Assembly (NCBI RefSeq): GCF_963678635.1
Contig: NC_087071.1
Span: 36,135,680-36,199,679, forward strand
DNA length: 64,000 nt
DNA from: Symsagittifera roscoffensis
Taxonomy: Eukaryota; Xenacoelomorpha; Acoela; Convolutidae
Direction: 5' to 3'
The notes beneath the pieces were generated by a model. That model had not been told where the DNA came from. It did no database searches and saw only the letters and a list, made by a program, of their open reading frames with translations. Positions within the stretch are counted from its first letter, which is position 1. Each line of letters begins with the position of its first letter. This document shows, piece by piece, positions 1 to 12,500 of the stretch. The position numbers and the translations under genes were made by a program.

Positions 1-236
1 TCGTTTTCTAGCTAGTGTTTGCGAAGATTCGCATCTGTGTTGAAGCTCATTCTTGCGCTTTTTCCAACAATGGTTTTACTGCATAAAGCCTTAGACAATG
101 AATTTGAAAAAAAAGTTTTGAAAGAGAAAATTTTTGTTCGTTAATATTAATTTTGCTAAGATAAGTGTAGTAAAAAACTTCTTGCTCCTATTTATTTTCA
201 CTTATTTTTGCCAAAATTATTGAATTTGTGTTTCAG
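1..236. other. upstream sequence, no gene seen
   Basis: AT-rich DNA with no convincing coding signal. Bases about 19-45 resemble the 3' end of the interspersed repeat family described elsewhere in the window (the gatgcgaagct...ctctgtg type end). A polypyrimidine-CAG acceptor-like site ends at 236, so this stretch may be the last part of an intron in the 5' UTR of the RIN-like gene. Confidence 0.4.
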
Positions 237-297
237 ATTTAGACTAAGTAAAATAATGAAGAGACTAAGTTAGTCTCATGGGTTTTATGACTCTATC
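237..297 (+). other. probable 5' UTR part of first coding exon
   Basis: The bases before 237 read gaatttgtgtttcag, a good splice acceptor, so the first coding exon probably begins here as 5' UTR. An in-frame TAG at 271-273 closes the frame upstream of the ATG at 298. No promoter is recognisable inside the window, so the transcription start probably lies outside it. Confidence 0.35.
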
Positions 298-549
298 ATG
301 TCTGCCACTGATAAGGAGCAGCATACTGATACAGAAAAGGCGACTGAAAAAACAGAATCTGACAGGTCCAGTAACTCTGTAAACAATGCTTTGGACGTGG
401 AGGCAGTTTTGGTGCCGGACTTGCCAGAACGGGAGGAGACAGTTGGCGCGGGGGAGGCAGATCGAGGACAGAGTGTTGGCACGTCAAGTGACAGTACTCC
501 GCCAACGACCATTGAAGAATCTCAAGCCTCGCAGTCTCTTTACTTTCAG
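298..549 (+). CDS. RIN: RIN-like exon 1 (N-terminus)
   Basis: Encodes residues 1-84, an acidic, Ser/Thr-rich segment with no recognisable domain. ATG 298 is the first in-frame ATG after the TAG at 271. The exon ends tactttcag before the donor gttaga and is phase 0. The donor is weak, but the next exon joins in frame. Confidence 0.65.
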
Positions 550-3500
550 GTTAGACGGCGACCGCTCAATCACATGAAGCAAAAAGCCATAAATTTTCAA
601 CGCATTATAGTACTATACAAAATACAACCACGCTAATTAAAATTTTACTTGCTTCAAATTTAAATTTTGCTAGCCATTTTGAGCAGTTAATATTGTGCGC
701 TGAGCAAATTCTGACTAGCTTGTTTGCCAAAAATCAATTCTCGTTGATTAATGGTAGTTAGCTGTCACTGAATTACATACAAGATATCTTGCGATATTAA
801 GCGGTCAATGGAGAGAATTACATTTGAAACCATTAAACCATAAACGATAAATTTTGTTTAAAACAGCTCTTAATTTTTTTGTGTCACTTTTGGTGATCAT
901 TGTTGCCTACTTTGTTTATGGCGATTCAATTTATTACAGAATATGTTTCGGACGTACGCTGGAAATTTGGAAATGTTCCGCGAGGCAAATCAAGACGCCA
1001 CAGCCTCTAATATTCGGTCACATCCTCTAATTCCAGAATTAGACCTGGATCATCAAGCTGCAATTTTCGAAAGGCTACCCGAGCAGTCCTCGAACCCAAG
1101 CGGGGGAGGAATTGGGGGTCAGTTTGTTTCTAACCGGCCACCTTGTACTTGTGGGACTGGAGAATTGTCTTCTAATAACAGACACAGTTGCTACAGTCAT
1201 CCGGACCAGCACGTCAGAGATGATTTGCTGTTGAGAAGTGCGAGTTTCGATACTAGTGCGGCTAGTATTAGCTCCATGGCAACTATGTAAGTTTTATTGG
1301 GCGATTAGCAAGCGGTATTTATATTTTTGTCGGGTTGCAACGACTACGCCTGGGAAACTTCTGAAAAAGTTTTGGATTCTTTTTAAGAGTAATAAACGTA
1401 GTGAAAACTTATATACGTCTTGCTGATTTTTTTGTTTGTTTTTTTTTTTCAGGAAAAAGTCTTAAAATTTGTTCACGCTCAATTTTGAGTTTTGGCGTTT
1501 GACTTGTGACTTTATGCATAATCGACAACATTAGTCTTCAAAAAATAAATGAGAAAAAAAAATAAAAAACTAATTTAAAAAAATTCACCATAATAAATGT
1601 TTTATATAGAAAGTCTTTATTGCCGAAGAAACGCTAAGTTTTTAATTGCGAGCGCAATTTCAGTCGGAACTAGAACATTTTTATTCAACTTTCGCCTCTA
1701 ACAGCATCTAATAAAGTGTGGTGTTTTTAGATTTTCAGCTAATGATTAGACGCTAGCTGGTTTTTGTATCAATTTTTCAAGAAAGGATGAAATACTCATG
1801 CTCTTAGTATTTTTTGGCTTCAGATAAATTTTGACTAATGAACCGACCTTTTCAGATGTTTTTATGCCATCAGGGGTAGGAAGTTTGGTAGCATTTGAAG
1901 TACTTTAATCCCTGATTCATTTCTTTAATGTTTAAAAAAGTGTATCAGCGGCGAGAAAAAAATTTTTTTTTTCCACTTATTGGACTCAGAATCAGACCGA
2001 AAATTCAGACGAATTTTTTTGAACTTAATTTCGGCTGAACTATCAATTTAGCTCTACAACATTTCTAATTTTACCCTAGGTTCTATCGCATCTTATGCTT
2101 GTACTTTTTTTCATCTCATTTAATTGCCAGTAACGAAAAAAAATCTTCTTTGAAATAATACCAAAAGACTTGGCGGGCAACTATTCAATTAGTTTTTTTA
2201 TTGCGTTTTAGAAATAATTGCAAAAACTTCGGTTTGATAGGGATAACAGTTTATGCTACTTTAAAGTTAAACAGGATTTAAAATCTGTCGCAATTTTTTC
2301 CGAAACGGATTGATTATTCTTATAAATCAAGTTTGTTTGTCCGCACTTTTCTTACACGTTTTAAGTGGCCGTGTACAGTCTAGCCCGAACCGTCGTTGAT
2401 GCGGAAGTGAACCGTAGTAGCCTTTTTATGATTTTTTGGAAACATATTTTTGGAATCCGAATGTCGAGTGAAATGTTTTCACTACCATCCTTATCACTTA
2501 AGCTTTGCTCTGATGCGCCTGAAATCAAAAAAATCAGCCAAACCTCCTGAAACGCACATATCTTCTCTTCCCAAATCTTCTTTCATTATGCTATAGTTCC
2601 TTAACGGTCTTTGAAACTGCTCTGAACAATGAAGAGCAGGCAATGCAAATTTTGTCTCTGACGTCTTTCGTTTTTCTGCAAGTACTTGATAAACTACTTA
2701 AATTGTTATGCGGCTTATGAGATTATGCTATAAAATCTAACAGAATCAAAATTTGAAAGAATTGAGCGATCTTGGGAATGAATTTCTTGTAAACAGCAAT
2801 AGGGGTTGAGTTTCGGGTCCCCAAAATGTTCCTCGTCATTTAGTTTATAAACAACAGATGGAGGGGAAAATACTTGCTGTTAATGCAGAGATGAATCCTA
2901 TTCAAATTCATGAGTTACAGGAGTGGCAAGAGAATGTGACTTGATTGGCTGGTTTTCTAGCGTCATGGCACTGAAAAAAAAATGTCTATTTTGATTCTTT
3001 GAACATTCATATAGAAGCAGACGTGTTTTCAAATTGTAGTGTTTTCAAATCTTTTGAGCGAAATTTTTGTAGCTAACTTATCGGTGTTATTTTAGTCCCG
3101 ATAGTGTGGCATACAGCATCGGATCAGCTGACGAGTCAGTCGACATTATAAGTGAGTTTACAGTTACACTTTTTAGATCTAGTGTTCGATTCCAACAGTC
3201 GCCTCAGGGATTCGACCCCTCGCCAACCAAAGGGTCCCCCGTTTGGTATTGTTTTATGATATCAATTTTTGGCCGACCAACCCCAAAAAAGTTTTTTTAG
3301 GCGCCAATATGTACTTATTTTTGAAGGGGAGTGCGCGTCGAAAAAACCCAATTTTTTGGTCAACATTTTCCAAAAAGTGCCCAAAACGGCATTATTGACC
3401 TGTTTTTTTTTCAAAGAATTGCCTGCGGCGCAAATTTTTTTTGGTCATAATAGGGTCTTTATAGGGTTCTGCGAGGGCTCGGAAATCAATTTAGTCGACC

Positions 3501-6500
3501 TAAAAAAAGAGTGACAAAATTTGCGATTTTTTTTTTTTGAAAATCCGCCCCCCCCTCTAGAAAGTTCTAGATACGGCCCTGATGCTGATGTTAACTAGTG
3601 TTTTGGCTGAGTATATTATCAGCCAAACTGATTTGACTTGAATGCGTGCAGCAAGAAATTATTGATTTAATACAAAGAAGTAGTAACAAAGTCCGTATCT
3701 ATTTATTCGAATTAGTGCTAATTTTTTATTGTTTTCGATCATATTTTCTCATACTGTAAATTAGAAATTTTATTCGTAGCGTATTTAGCGATGTTCTGAC
3801 GTTTGCTTTCTTCAAGGTTCCGATGACCACAGAAGTCTGTACTCTCCGACAGGAATGAGTTTCGACGGAGCCTCCGACTATTACTCCAGTGACCCAGAGT
3901 GCTCGGCCGGTGTCCTTGGGCGCCGAGGAGAACCCCCGACCGCCACTTTGTTTTCAACGACAGTCGAGTCTGACTTTGACAATTCTGCAATGCAGAGGTC
4001 TATACCTGGGCCTTCGGCAGCTAATGTAAGTTAAGTCAGGAATTTGCTTCAACATACTTTCGTAATTTTAACACAATCGGAGATTGCGGAGAATTATGTA
4101 ATATTACAGTCCATTTTTTTCAATGTAGCTCGCAAATTTCTTTGGATGAATTTGTGCAAAATAGTTTCTTCCTTATTATGTTAGCAGCATGAATTAAATC
4201 CGTGTACTTGGAGCGGATTTAATGCTACCCGGTTTTTGAAAGATTTTGGTGTGGTCGGTTTTTTTTCTGGCCTAGAGTTGGCAGCCCTGCCTGCAACAGG
4301 GTTAAGTAGTATAGTGTGTTCGACTGGGAAGCAGCTGGTGGTGAGTTTGTTCCCCAGGGTCCGAAATTTACTATGCTTTCATTTTTGAATTTTTTTTGCT
4401 GTTTTGCGGAGTGCAGCTTCGCGTTGTTCAAGTCTGTTATTTCAATATCCAATTTGATGGGTCAATTTCCTGGAACAAAAGTTAATGCTCTGTTTCTTTC
4501 GATTTTTAAAAAATCGATGAGCATAGTTCAGACTCTTAAATATGTCGTGGTGATTTTTTTCTCGGGAAAAGTTTTAAAATTTGTTCACGTTCACATTTAC
4601 TTTTTCGCCATTTGACTTTGTTTTTTAAGATGAAAACTCTACTATTGAACAGCAAAAGTGTAAACGTCACGAAAAACGTGATCGACTTCTAATTTTGAAA
4701 GTGGAATTTGATTTTCAGATTTCCCAGCGAAAAAAAGTTTATTTATTGATCCAGCTGACTAAATATGGTTAATTTTAAAAGTGTCAATCATAAATTGTTT
4801 AGAATTTCAAAGAGCTAAGGCCATCTATTATTTAGTTTTAAATTGAAAATTGAAGTTTTTTAAAAAACAAACCAGTTTTTTTTTCTGTTTCCTTGCGTTC
4901 GGTGAGTCATTTGCAACTGTCTGTTGGCTATGTTTCACATTTTTTTTTTGAGTAATAAGCGATTAGTCGGTAAAAATTGCAGCAGTTTTAGTTAAAGTGG
5001 ACGTCATATTTTCGACCAAGATTTTGGGAATTTTTCTCAAGTCCGCGGAAAGAAAATTGCCAAGAGCATCTATACAGAAAGCTAAGCTATGATACCTCAT
5101 AACGAGAACAGATGAAACTGATTTTTCCTTTTTAAGAAATTAAGTAACATAAAAGTTAGACTCGACTAAACTATTCTGCGCATTGTTTTTGGATCGTTTT
5201 TATTAGTTGGAGGGATCCTCTTCAACTGAAGATTAATGACGTCGTTACATAATAAATCTGGCTTTTATTTAACTAAACAACAAAACATGCAGCGATCTCC
5301 GCTGCTTTGAAACCAGTTAACTGTGAAGTTTCTTTTTCTTTTGAGTCAAATTTACCATTTATGGTAACTTTGTTTAGATATGTTTCACCTTGCGAAGACA
5401 AAATGAATCAAAGAAAATGATTTAGATAGTAATTTGAAATCCCGTGTAGATTTGTAATCAAGCGATTAAGAAACAAGTTTGGCGTCAAATTTCCAAACTA
5501 AGAAACTAAGTCAATTTTGAACCAGATTTTAAAAGCTTTGTCCTGAAACGATTTCGGAATTTTTGCATTGGTTAGTTTGTTTCTGAAGTTTAACCAATCC
5601 AATAAATTGCCAGAAGTAAATATTTATTGTTTATTTGTTTATATAAACCTAATGCAAAAGGTGTATATTTATAATCGGATCGATTTTGTTGTTGTCTGTT
5701 CTAAACTATGGTCAAACTTATATGCTTGATTACTGAATAATAAATTGTAAATGTTCATGAGAATGTTTTTGTGAAAGTTATGAGAAATTGTTGAATTTTA
5801 CCAATTTTATTTACAACCTTCAAAAATATACCGTTAATTTCTTCCATTTTTAGAGAAGAATTCGAGATATTATTTTTGTTTCACGCTGAAATTCTCTCGA
5901 ATTTATCGAACTAGCTCAGCATTCCACCAAATTTGGTTATTTTTTGAAATAATAATCAAACTGAGAATTTTCGCAGCATATCTGTTTTTATCGGGTGGTT
6001 ATACTCTTTTATTTTCTTAGCTTTTCTTTTGATTTCATCTTAAATTTCATTTTTCGGGCAGAGCCCACCGAAAGTTCGTTTTAAGAACTTTGATATAATG
6101 TCGGTTTTATGAAATTTGTAAACTGTGTTTGAATGAAGATTTGTGATGACCCGGCCGAAGAATTATTTGTGGTAATTTCATGATTTCACAATCTTAATGT
6201 AAGTCAAGTTTCAAAGTCCATGTAGAATTTAAAATACTAGACAAGTTAGCAATCCGTTCATTCATCGTCTTTATCATCAGTTTTAAATCGGATTTGGTTT
6301 TTATTTCGATTTTGCATTTTGATACACACCTCCAAACTTTTCATAGACGCAGACAACTTCATAAGGTCAAAAAGTTGACACTTATTTGAATGCTTTTTGC
6401 AGTAAATTGAGAAATTTTCAAGTGTTCTGATATTAATTCTGTAATTTGTATTATGGTTGCTTTATATAAGAAGTTTGCAGAGGCTTATTTTCTCGCAGGC

Positions 6501-9500
6501 CGAAACTAATCTCATTAATTTGAAGTGACTGCTCGTCGATACCCGAGTTTTATTGTAAGTATTTATTCATTAATTTTCGACCACATTTACTGACTTAATA
6601 ATTTATTTAAGCCTTTAAATGTTGTGAAGTTTGGTGCGATGCTTTGTTTTCTTGATTGATCAATGCGACTGTTATTTTAACAGACGAAAGTTACATAACC
6701 AAAAATGGATGACTTGGAGCGTAAAAATCGTCTGTGCAATTTACAAACGATGCGTTTTGGGTGTTCTACATTTTTTTTTGAAATCTACCAGATTCTTATT
6801 TTAGCGAGCCGGGTGGGATGGAAAAGAGCCTTTTTTTATCTGATCAGGTTTAGTTTCGGCGCTTTTTTCTGAGAAGTAGCCTCAAAACTGGCTAGAGGAA
6901 CGAATCGGTATCGAAGCTTTGAAATCTGGGAATCCAGCTTTTTGTTTGAAAATATGCCGATAGAAGTTTTTTTTTAATAAGCGAGGCAATTTATCTGAAG
7001 AGTAATAGGCATTCTTAATGCTGTTTTTGCAAATTTTATTGGGTTTATCAAAGAACGCTAACTCTGCCTAAACTTAAACAATTTGGTATTAATTTAAGGC
7101 AAATATTTGAACCAGTTTTTTTAGCATCCGGCTGTCGAAGAACTTGAGCTAAGTTATCAAGAATTGATGTACCTGATTGTCGAGTTTAGGCGAGAGCTGG
7201 TTTTAGAATAGTATCACTACCATTGCAGGATTTCCAATACAACCTCTAACGATCTCAACACAAACGCCTCAATTTTATGCGTTTTCAAACCGTTTTAATT
7301 GTTAATGCTTAATCGCTGAATTAGTTTGTCTGTTTTTTTTTCAGGGATAGACTTTTGCTGTCTTTCAGTTCATTTCTAAAAGGAAAGCAAACCACGCTCT
7401 CCATTCACGATAGTGAGATTTTGCGGTTTTTTAGCCGGATAAAAAAAACATACTTGTCAATCCAGATTTCTCAATTTCATTAGATTCTTTTAAGTGTTCG
7501 CTCAAAGAGGTCCGAGTTTGTGCTAGAAAAAAGCATCAATCTCTAATAATGTTTTTCGCCGAAGTGTGAATGTTGGAAGTGTCTTTAAGGTGATATTTCC
7601 TTTGTACGGATCGAAAAACCTAATTTGTAAATTAATATTTCTGAGTACTATTTCGGATTTGTTTTTTTTTTCAAGAATATTGTCAAAAAAAATTAACCGG
7701 AAAATGTGAAAATTCAGCCAAATTGTTTTGCTATATTATTAGGTGAAAGTAAAAACGGTTTTTGCTGCCTCAAATTTATGTCATATCTAATTACCCATTA
7801 TTTATTGCCTTTCAGCTTTTTTAAAAATAAAGTTTATTTAACCATACACCAAGTGGTGTTGATCAAATGACTCATTAGATTTTTTCACTCTTATTCTTTT
7901 TATTTGTGCTTGGTGTGATTAGCAAATATGGTTCACAGTTTAATTCGTTCGCAAGTATACCTCAAGAGTTTGCTGTTGAATTACTGATAAATTGTTACAA
8001 ACTGCTATTTACTTTTTGCAGATTTTGCCTTTTGTTGCTAATGACCTTGATTTCACAAGAATTTCCAAAATATCCATATTCATTTTTTGCTAATGAGTTG
8101 CTAATAATGGTGATTATTGCTGCCGTTTTTAATATGTTTTTTGTTATTGTATAAACAGAGCTCGCGTTAATCTGAAAAAAAATTAAAGAGGAAATCAGAC
8201 ATTAAAAAAATCTGACAAAAAAAAGATAAAGGGAAAAAATCTGAAAAAAAATTACAAAGGAATTCAGACATTAAAAAATCAGCATGAGAAACAAATGTTT
8301 TGATATTTTGCTGATTTATTGCAGCAATAATCAAGTTTTTAATAATTATTTCACTTGTGAAGCAATTTTTTTCTCAATTTATTGTTCAAAAACATTATTA
8401 TGAGAGCGAGAATTTAATTTCCTGATATTCGTTTACCTCATTTACGACGATCATTTTGTTTGAACTAGTAATTGCTTAAAGTCATTATTCTAAATTTCAA
8501 TAATCATTTTTCGCCAGTTTTTATTTTTTACCGTTAGGAGAAAAAGTAACTGATGGTGAATGCCAAATGAAATCAAAGTAGCCGTAACTATTGATAAATG
8601 AAGTGGTTAATTCGATCTGAGAAGAAAAGAATTGAGAATTTATTTTGCAATGTCTTTGTACCAATAAGAATAAGAGAGCGGAAGGAAAGAAACGCTATAG
8701 CGATCTATCTTTTTTTCTCTGTTAATGAGTTTGCGAGATAACATTTGTTCGTTTCCTTCTGCATTATTTTTGTGTATTTACACCATTTACGCAATTTGTC
8801 CTATTTCAGCGAGCGGTGGGAAATTCGATCTCGAACGTCAATTTATTACCATCGTCGTTGACCTTGCAATTTCAACCACCGACTTATTACCAAGAAGAAG
8901 AAAAGACGCACCAGTTATCAAATTTTCGTTCAGAATTGACCCAAAATGATGAACAGCAAAACGTGTTATTTTCTTCAAAAGTGTTAGGGGCTGCACAGTT
9001 TTCGACATCACTGGCGAAGGAAAATGACCGTAATGAAAATGAGTCATGGCGACTCTTGGAACCACACACTGAGAAACTACTCCAATCTACGACGCCTATA
9101 AGACCACAACCGTTTCAACGAACGTCAAGTCCGCTTAGAAATTCGCCAAGAATTGGAACAAAAGCTGCGAATAAGTTCAAAACTAACATTGAGTCTGCTA
9201 ATGACGTATCTGTACATGCAAGTCCGGCACGGCAGATTTCAACCGCCCAAAAACCCCAAACTCCGCAATTCACTGCCGCTCATTCGCCCTTCGCAAATTA
9301 CCCTATCTCAACCAAACCCCACCCGCCGAACCCCCACTTAGCCGGAGCTCTTCCAACAACACATGACTTGTTTACAACAACAACAGGATCTACTGAAGAC
9401 AACATGTTGATTTCAAATTCAAGACGAACTTCAGAAGTATTTATGGATAGTTGTAATATAACGGAATTTGGGCCGCCTGGAAAAACGATAACTGACGCCC

Positions 9501-12500
9501 GAGCTGTGATGGATATTTTTGACCCGGGTAATAGACGAAGAGTAGCTAATTGTCCCCCTGTATTTAATTACTCAAGAGACTCAACGGGTAATGAGTCGTT
9601 GAGTTTAAATCAAGAACAGAGAAATTTGAGCTTGTACGCGAGACTAATGCAATCCTATACAGTGTGGTATTTGCCTAATTTAACGAGGCAAGATGCGACG
9701 GATTATCTGCAGAATAGACAACCGGGTAATTTTATTGTTCGACATTCAAGCCAGCCCGGCACTATGGCTTTGTCGCTGAGGTCCACAGCAGAATCAGAAG
9801 AGAATTTAGTGGAGCATTTTCAGATTATCAACACTGCTGAAGGTTTGTTTGTTGTTGTTTTTGTTCAATTTTCATTACGAGGCCAAAAAATTATTTTCGC
9901 CAGTTTTTTTTGGTTAAATGGACGTAACAAAGTGACGATTAGGTTGTCTTCGAAAATTTTTGAGGCGGAGGGTGAAACTACACCTTGAAGAAATCAAAAA
10001 AATGGTGCGCCATTTGCATCGCTGAAATAAAAAAAAGTTCAAATCATTTCAAATGTGTTTTGTGAATAGTTAAGATTTTAATCTGCCAAAGGTTGATTTA
10101 AAATTTTTGGAATTGTTTATATGAAAAAGTGCATTTGAGGTGAAAGTTAAGCATACGCCCGGGTTAGAACTCACCCGGGCGTGTTCTATTGTCAATAGCT
10201 TGAGCTCCATGCGCCTTAATCACTCTATGGTTTGCAGGTCTCCAAATCAACGAAGCACAAAACTCCTTCGTGGACATTGTATCTCTGCTGCAGCACTACT
10301 ACGAGAATGACAATGGTCTCCCATGTCAACTGCGCCTGCCCCGAAGCATAGAAAAGGTAACTTAGTTTTCTTAGTTAATCTTCACAAAGATTTGCTTATG
10401 TTTGGGATAAGCAGACGTTATCCAATCGGAATAACATACTTTTTTCCTAACAACTTGTCTAACAGAATATTTGTGTAATTTCGTCCTTTTCAGTTTTGTC
10501 GGATACTTTAGCAGCAAACAGAGACATTTTTTCATCATGATTGCATTCCAAATGCCGTTCTTTCAAAAATTGCTTGTTCGTCACAAAAAGTATTTAGATG
10601 CTTTTTTCTTAAAAAAGACCGGCTTTGTCTGTTTCCAACTAATTTTCTAAGTTAGATTAAGACGATTTGATTTATCCACGATGGGAAAGACCCAACATAC
10701 GAGCTCTGTTCAGCTCTGTACTGAGAACCGAGATCCCTTGTTTAGCCCCTGCAGCGCCCCTGAACGAAAAATTACTTAAAAAATCTTGCAGGGGGGGTCG
10801 AGGAAAAAGAGCCAAGAAAATGATTCCCAAAAATGATTTTGCAGGCAACTGGTTATGAACTGAATCAGTACTGGATAATGGGGGAGAAGTTCTGGATCAG
10901 AAGTATGAATGGGGAACTAACAGACAGCGGGGGGAGTAATTCGGACGAGTTCACTTCTGACCCGGCTGAGCGAGCAACGTTAGAGAGAACTATCAGGTGA
11001 ACACTACATTACCATTTGTTGTACGTTAAATACAATTAAAGAAACTCTTATCATTAAATCAATGCTCCAAAAAAATTCATCGTTTTTTGGGGTTTTCTCA
11101 ACACTGCTTTCTCAACTTTCCCAACTGCATGGAGATTTTTTTGGCGGGTAGATAAAATATCAACGAAAAAAAAATTCTGTTAAAACACGAAACAAAATAC
11201 ATGAAAATAAATCGAAAACAGCTTGCAAGTGAATAGTTCTGGTATTGGATCACATTTTACGTGAGTTTGGTCGATAAGACATACTGATTGAAAAGACAAA
11301 ATTGGATCTTTTTCTTAACAGCAAATAATTTCCACCTCCAAAAGTAAAGAAATTCCAATAGTACAGAAATAATTTAATGCTTAAGCATCATCTGCAATTT
11401 TGCTACTTGTTAAGAACTTTGCCCCGCTCTTTTTGCAATGCGTGAGCGAGGAGGGGGTATTATGGTAGTTAACATAACAAATTCAATTCCCCAATGGGCG
11501 ACAGCATGCGTTTTGTAACTTGACCTCTAAGTGACCTTTATTTCTTCTTTTCCGTGACCTGAAAGCTCATCACGATCGACTTTTTGCTGTGCTTCATAAA
11601 TGATCAAAGCAGCGGCTTAATTATTCCGATCTCTTGACTCTTTTCTAATTAAGGTTCGTTTTACCTCAAAAAACACTGAAGCGCTGATGAAATGATGTAC
11701 TTAAGTGACTGGTAAAAGGCTCTAACACTTAAGTAATTGATTTAAAATAGCATCTTTAAGTCTTTCAGGCGACGCTGTTAACCTTTACGTTCAAACGGTT
11801 TTAGTGCCTTTGATTAGCGTAATAAGTACCTCCGCTTTCCAAATTACTCGCTCTTTTTATGTGCCCATTAAAGTGCTTAAAGCTCATTTGAAAGCACCTT
11901 TTGAACGATTTATCCTGAAAGCAACATACTGATGACACCATTATGTTCGAAGACTTATGCGTTAAATATTTAAGTAGCAACTAAGTGATTCTTTCATCGG
12001 AAAGTAAATCTGACCCCAATTTTAATCGGTCATTGGCCTTGTTTCACAATGCTTTTCGAACGTTCGATTAAATAGCGAAGTTTATTCTTTTAGGTCAAAG
12101 CATGAATATTCAAATTGACAAAAAACGAAAGAAATTTCATGTTTTCCGGCAGCATAAGAAAAAATTTCATGCTTTGAAGTTTAATTTATAAAAGTTTATT
12201 CCTCTAAATTGGCGAAACTTGAATTGAAATTGTGATGAAATGGAGACAAAATTAAGTTTCGAGAAATTAAAAAATTCGATGCAAATGTTTAGAACGACTT
12301 CCTACAACGATGACACTGAAAGTACAGCTCGGGAAAGCTCGCCCGCTCAATTAACACCGCCCCCCGTACCCGCAAAATCCCAAGAAATCAAGAAGTTAAT
12401 CGAAAGCGAGTGCAGCAGAGATCCGTCGGCTTTTAACATCCAGAAGCGAGACAAAGACTTTTTGGCTAGAAGTTCAAACTTGCAACATCAAATATCGGTT

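Larger units (their letters stand above)
4026..8809 (+). other. intron 4
   Basis: 4.8 kb AT-rich intron. It holds a nearly full copy of the interspersed repeat core (4503-4940) and a short A-rich tandem duplication at about 8169-8285. I see no other gene; scattered open frames (for example 7906-8154) are low-complexity and unsupported. Confidence 0.6.

Noticed and set aside
3739-3990. minus-strand 83-codon frame
   Set aside because: Antisense shadow of RIN-like exon 4, which is supported by both splice phases on the plus strand.
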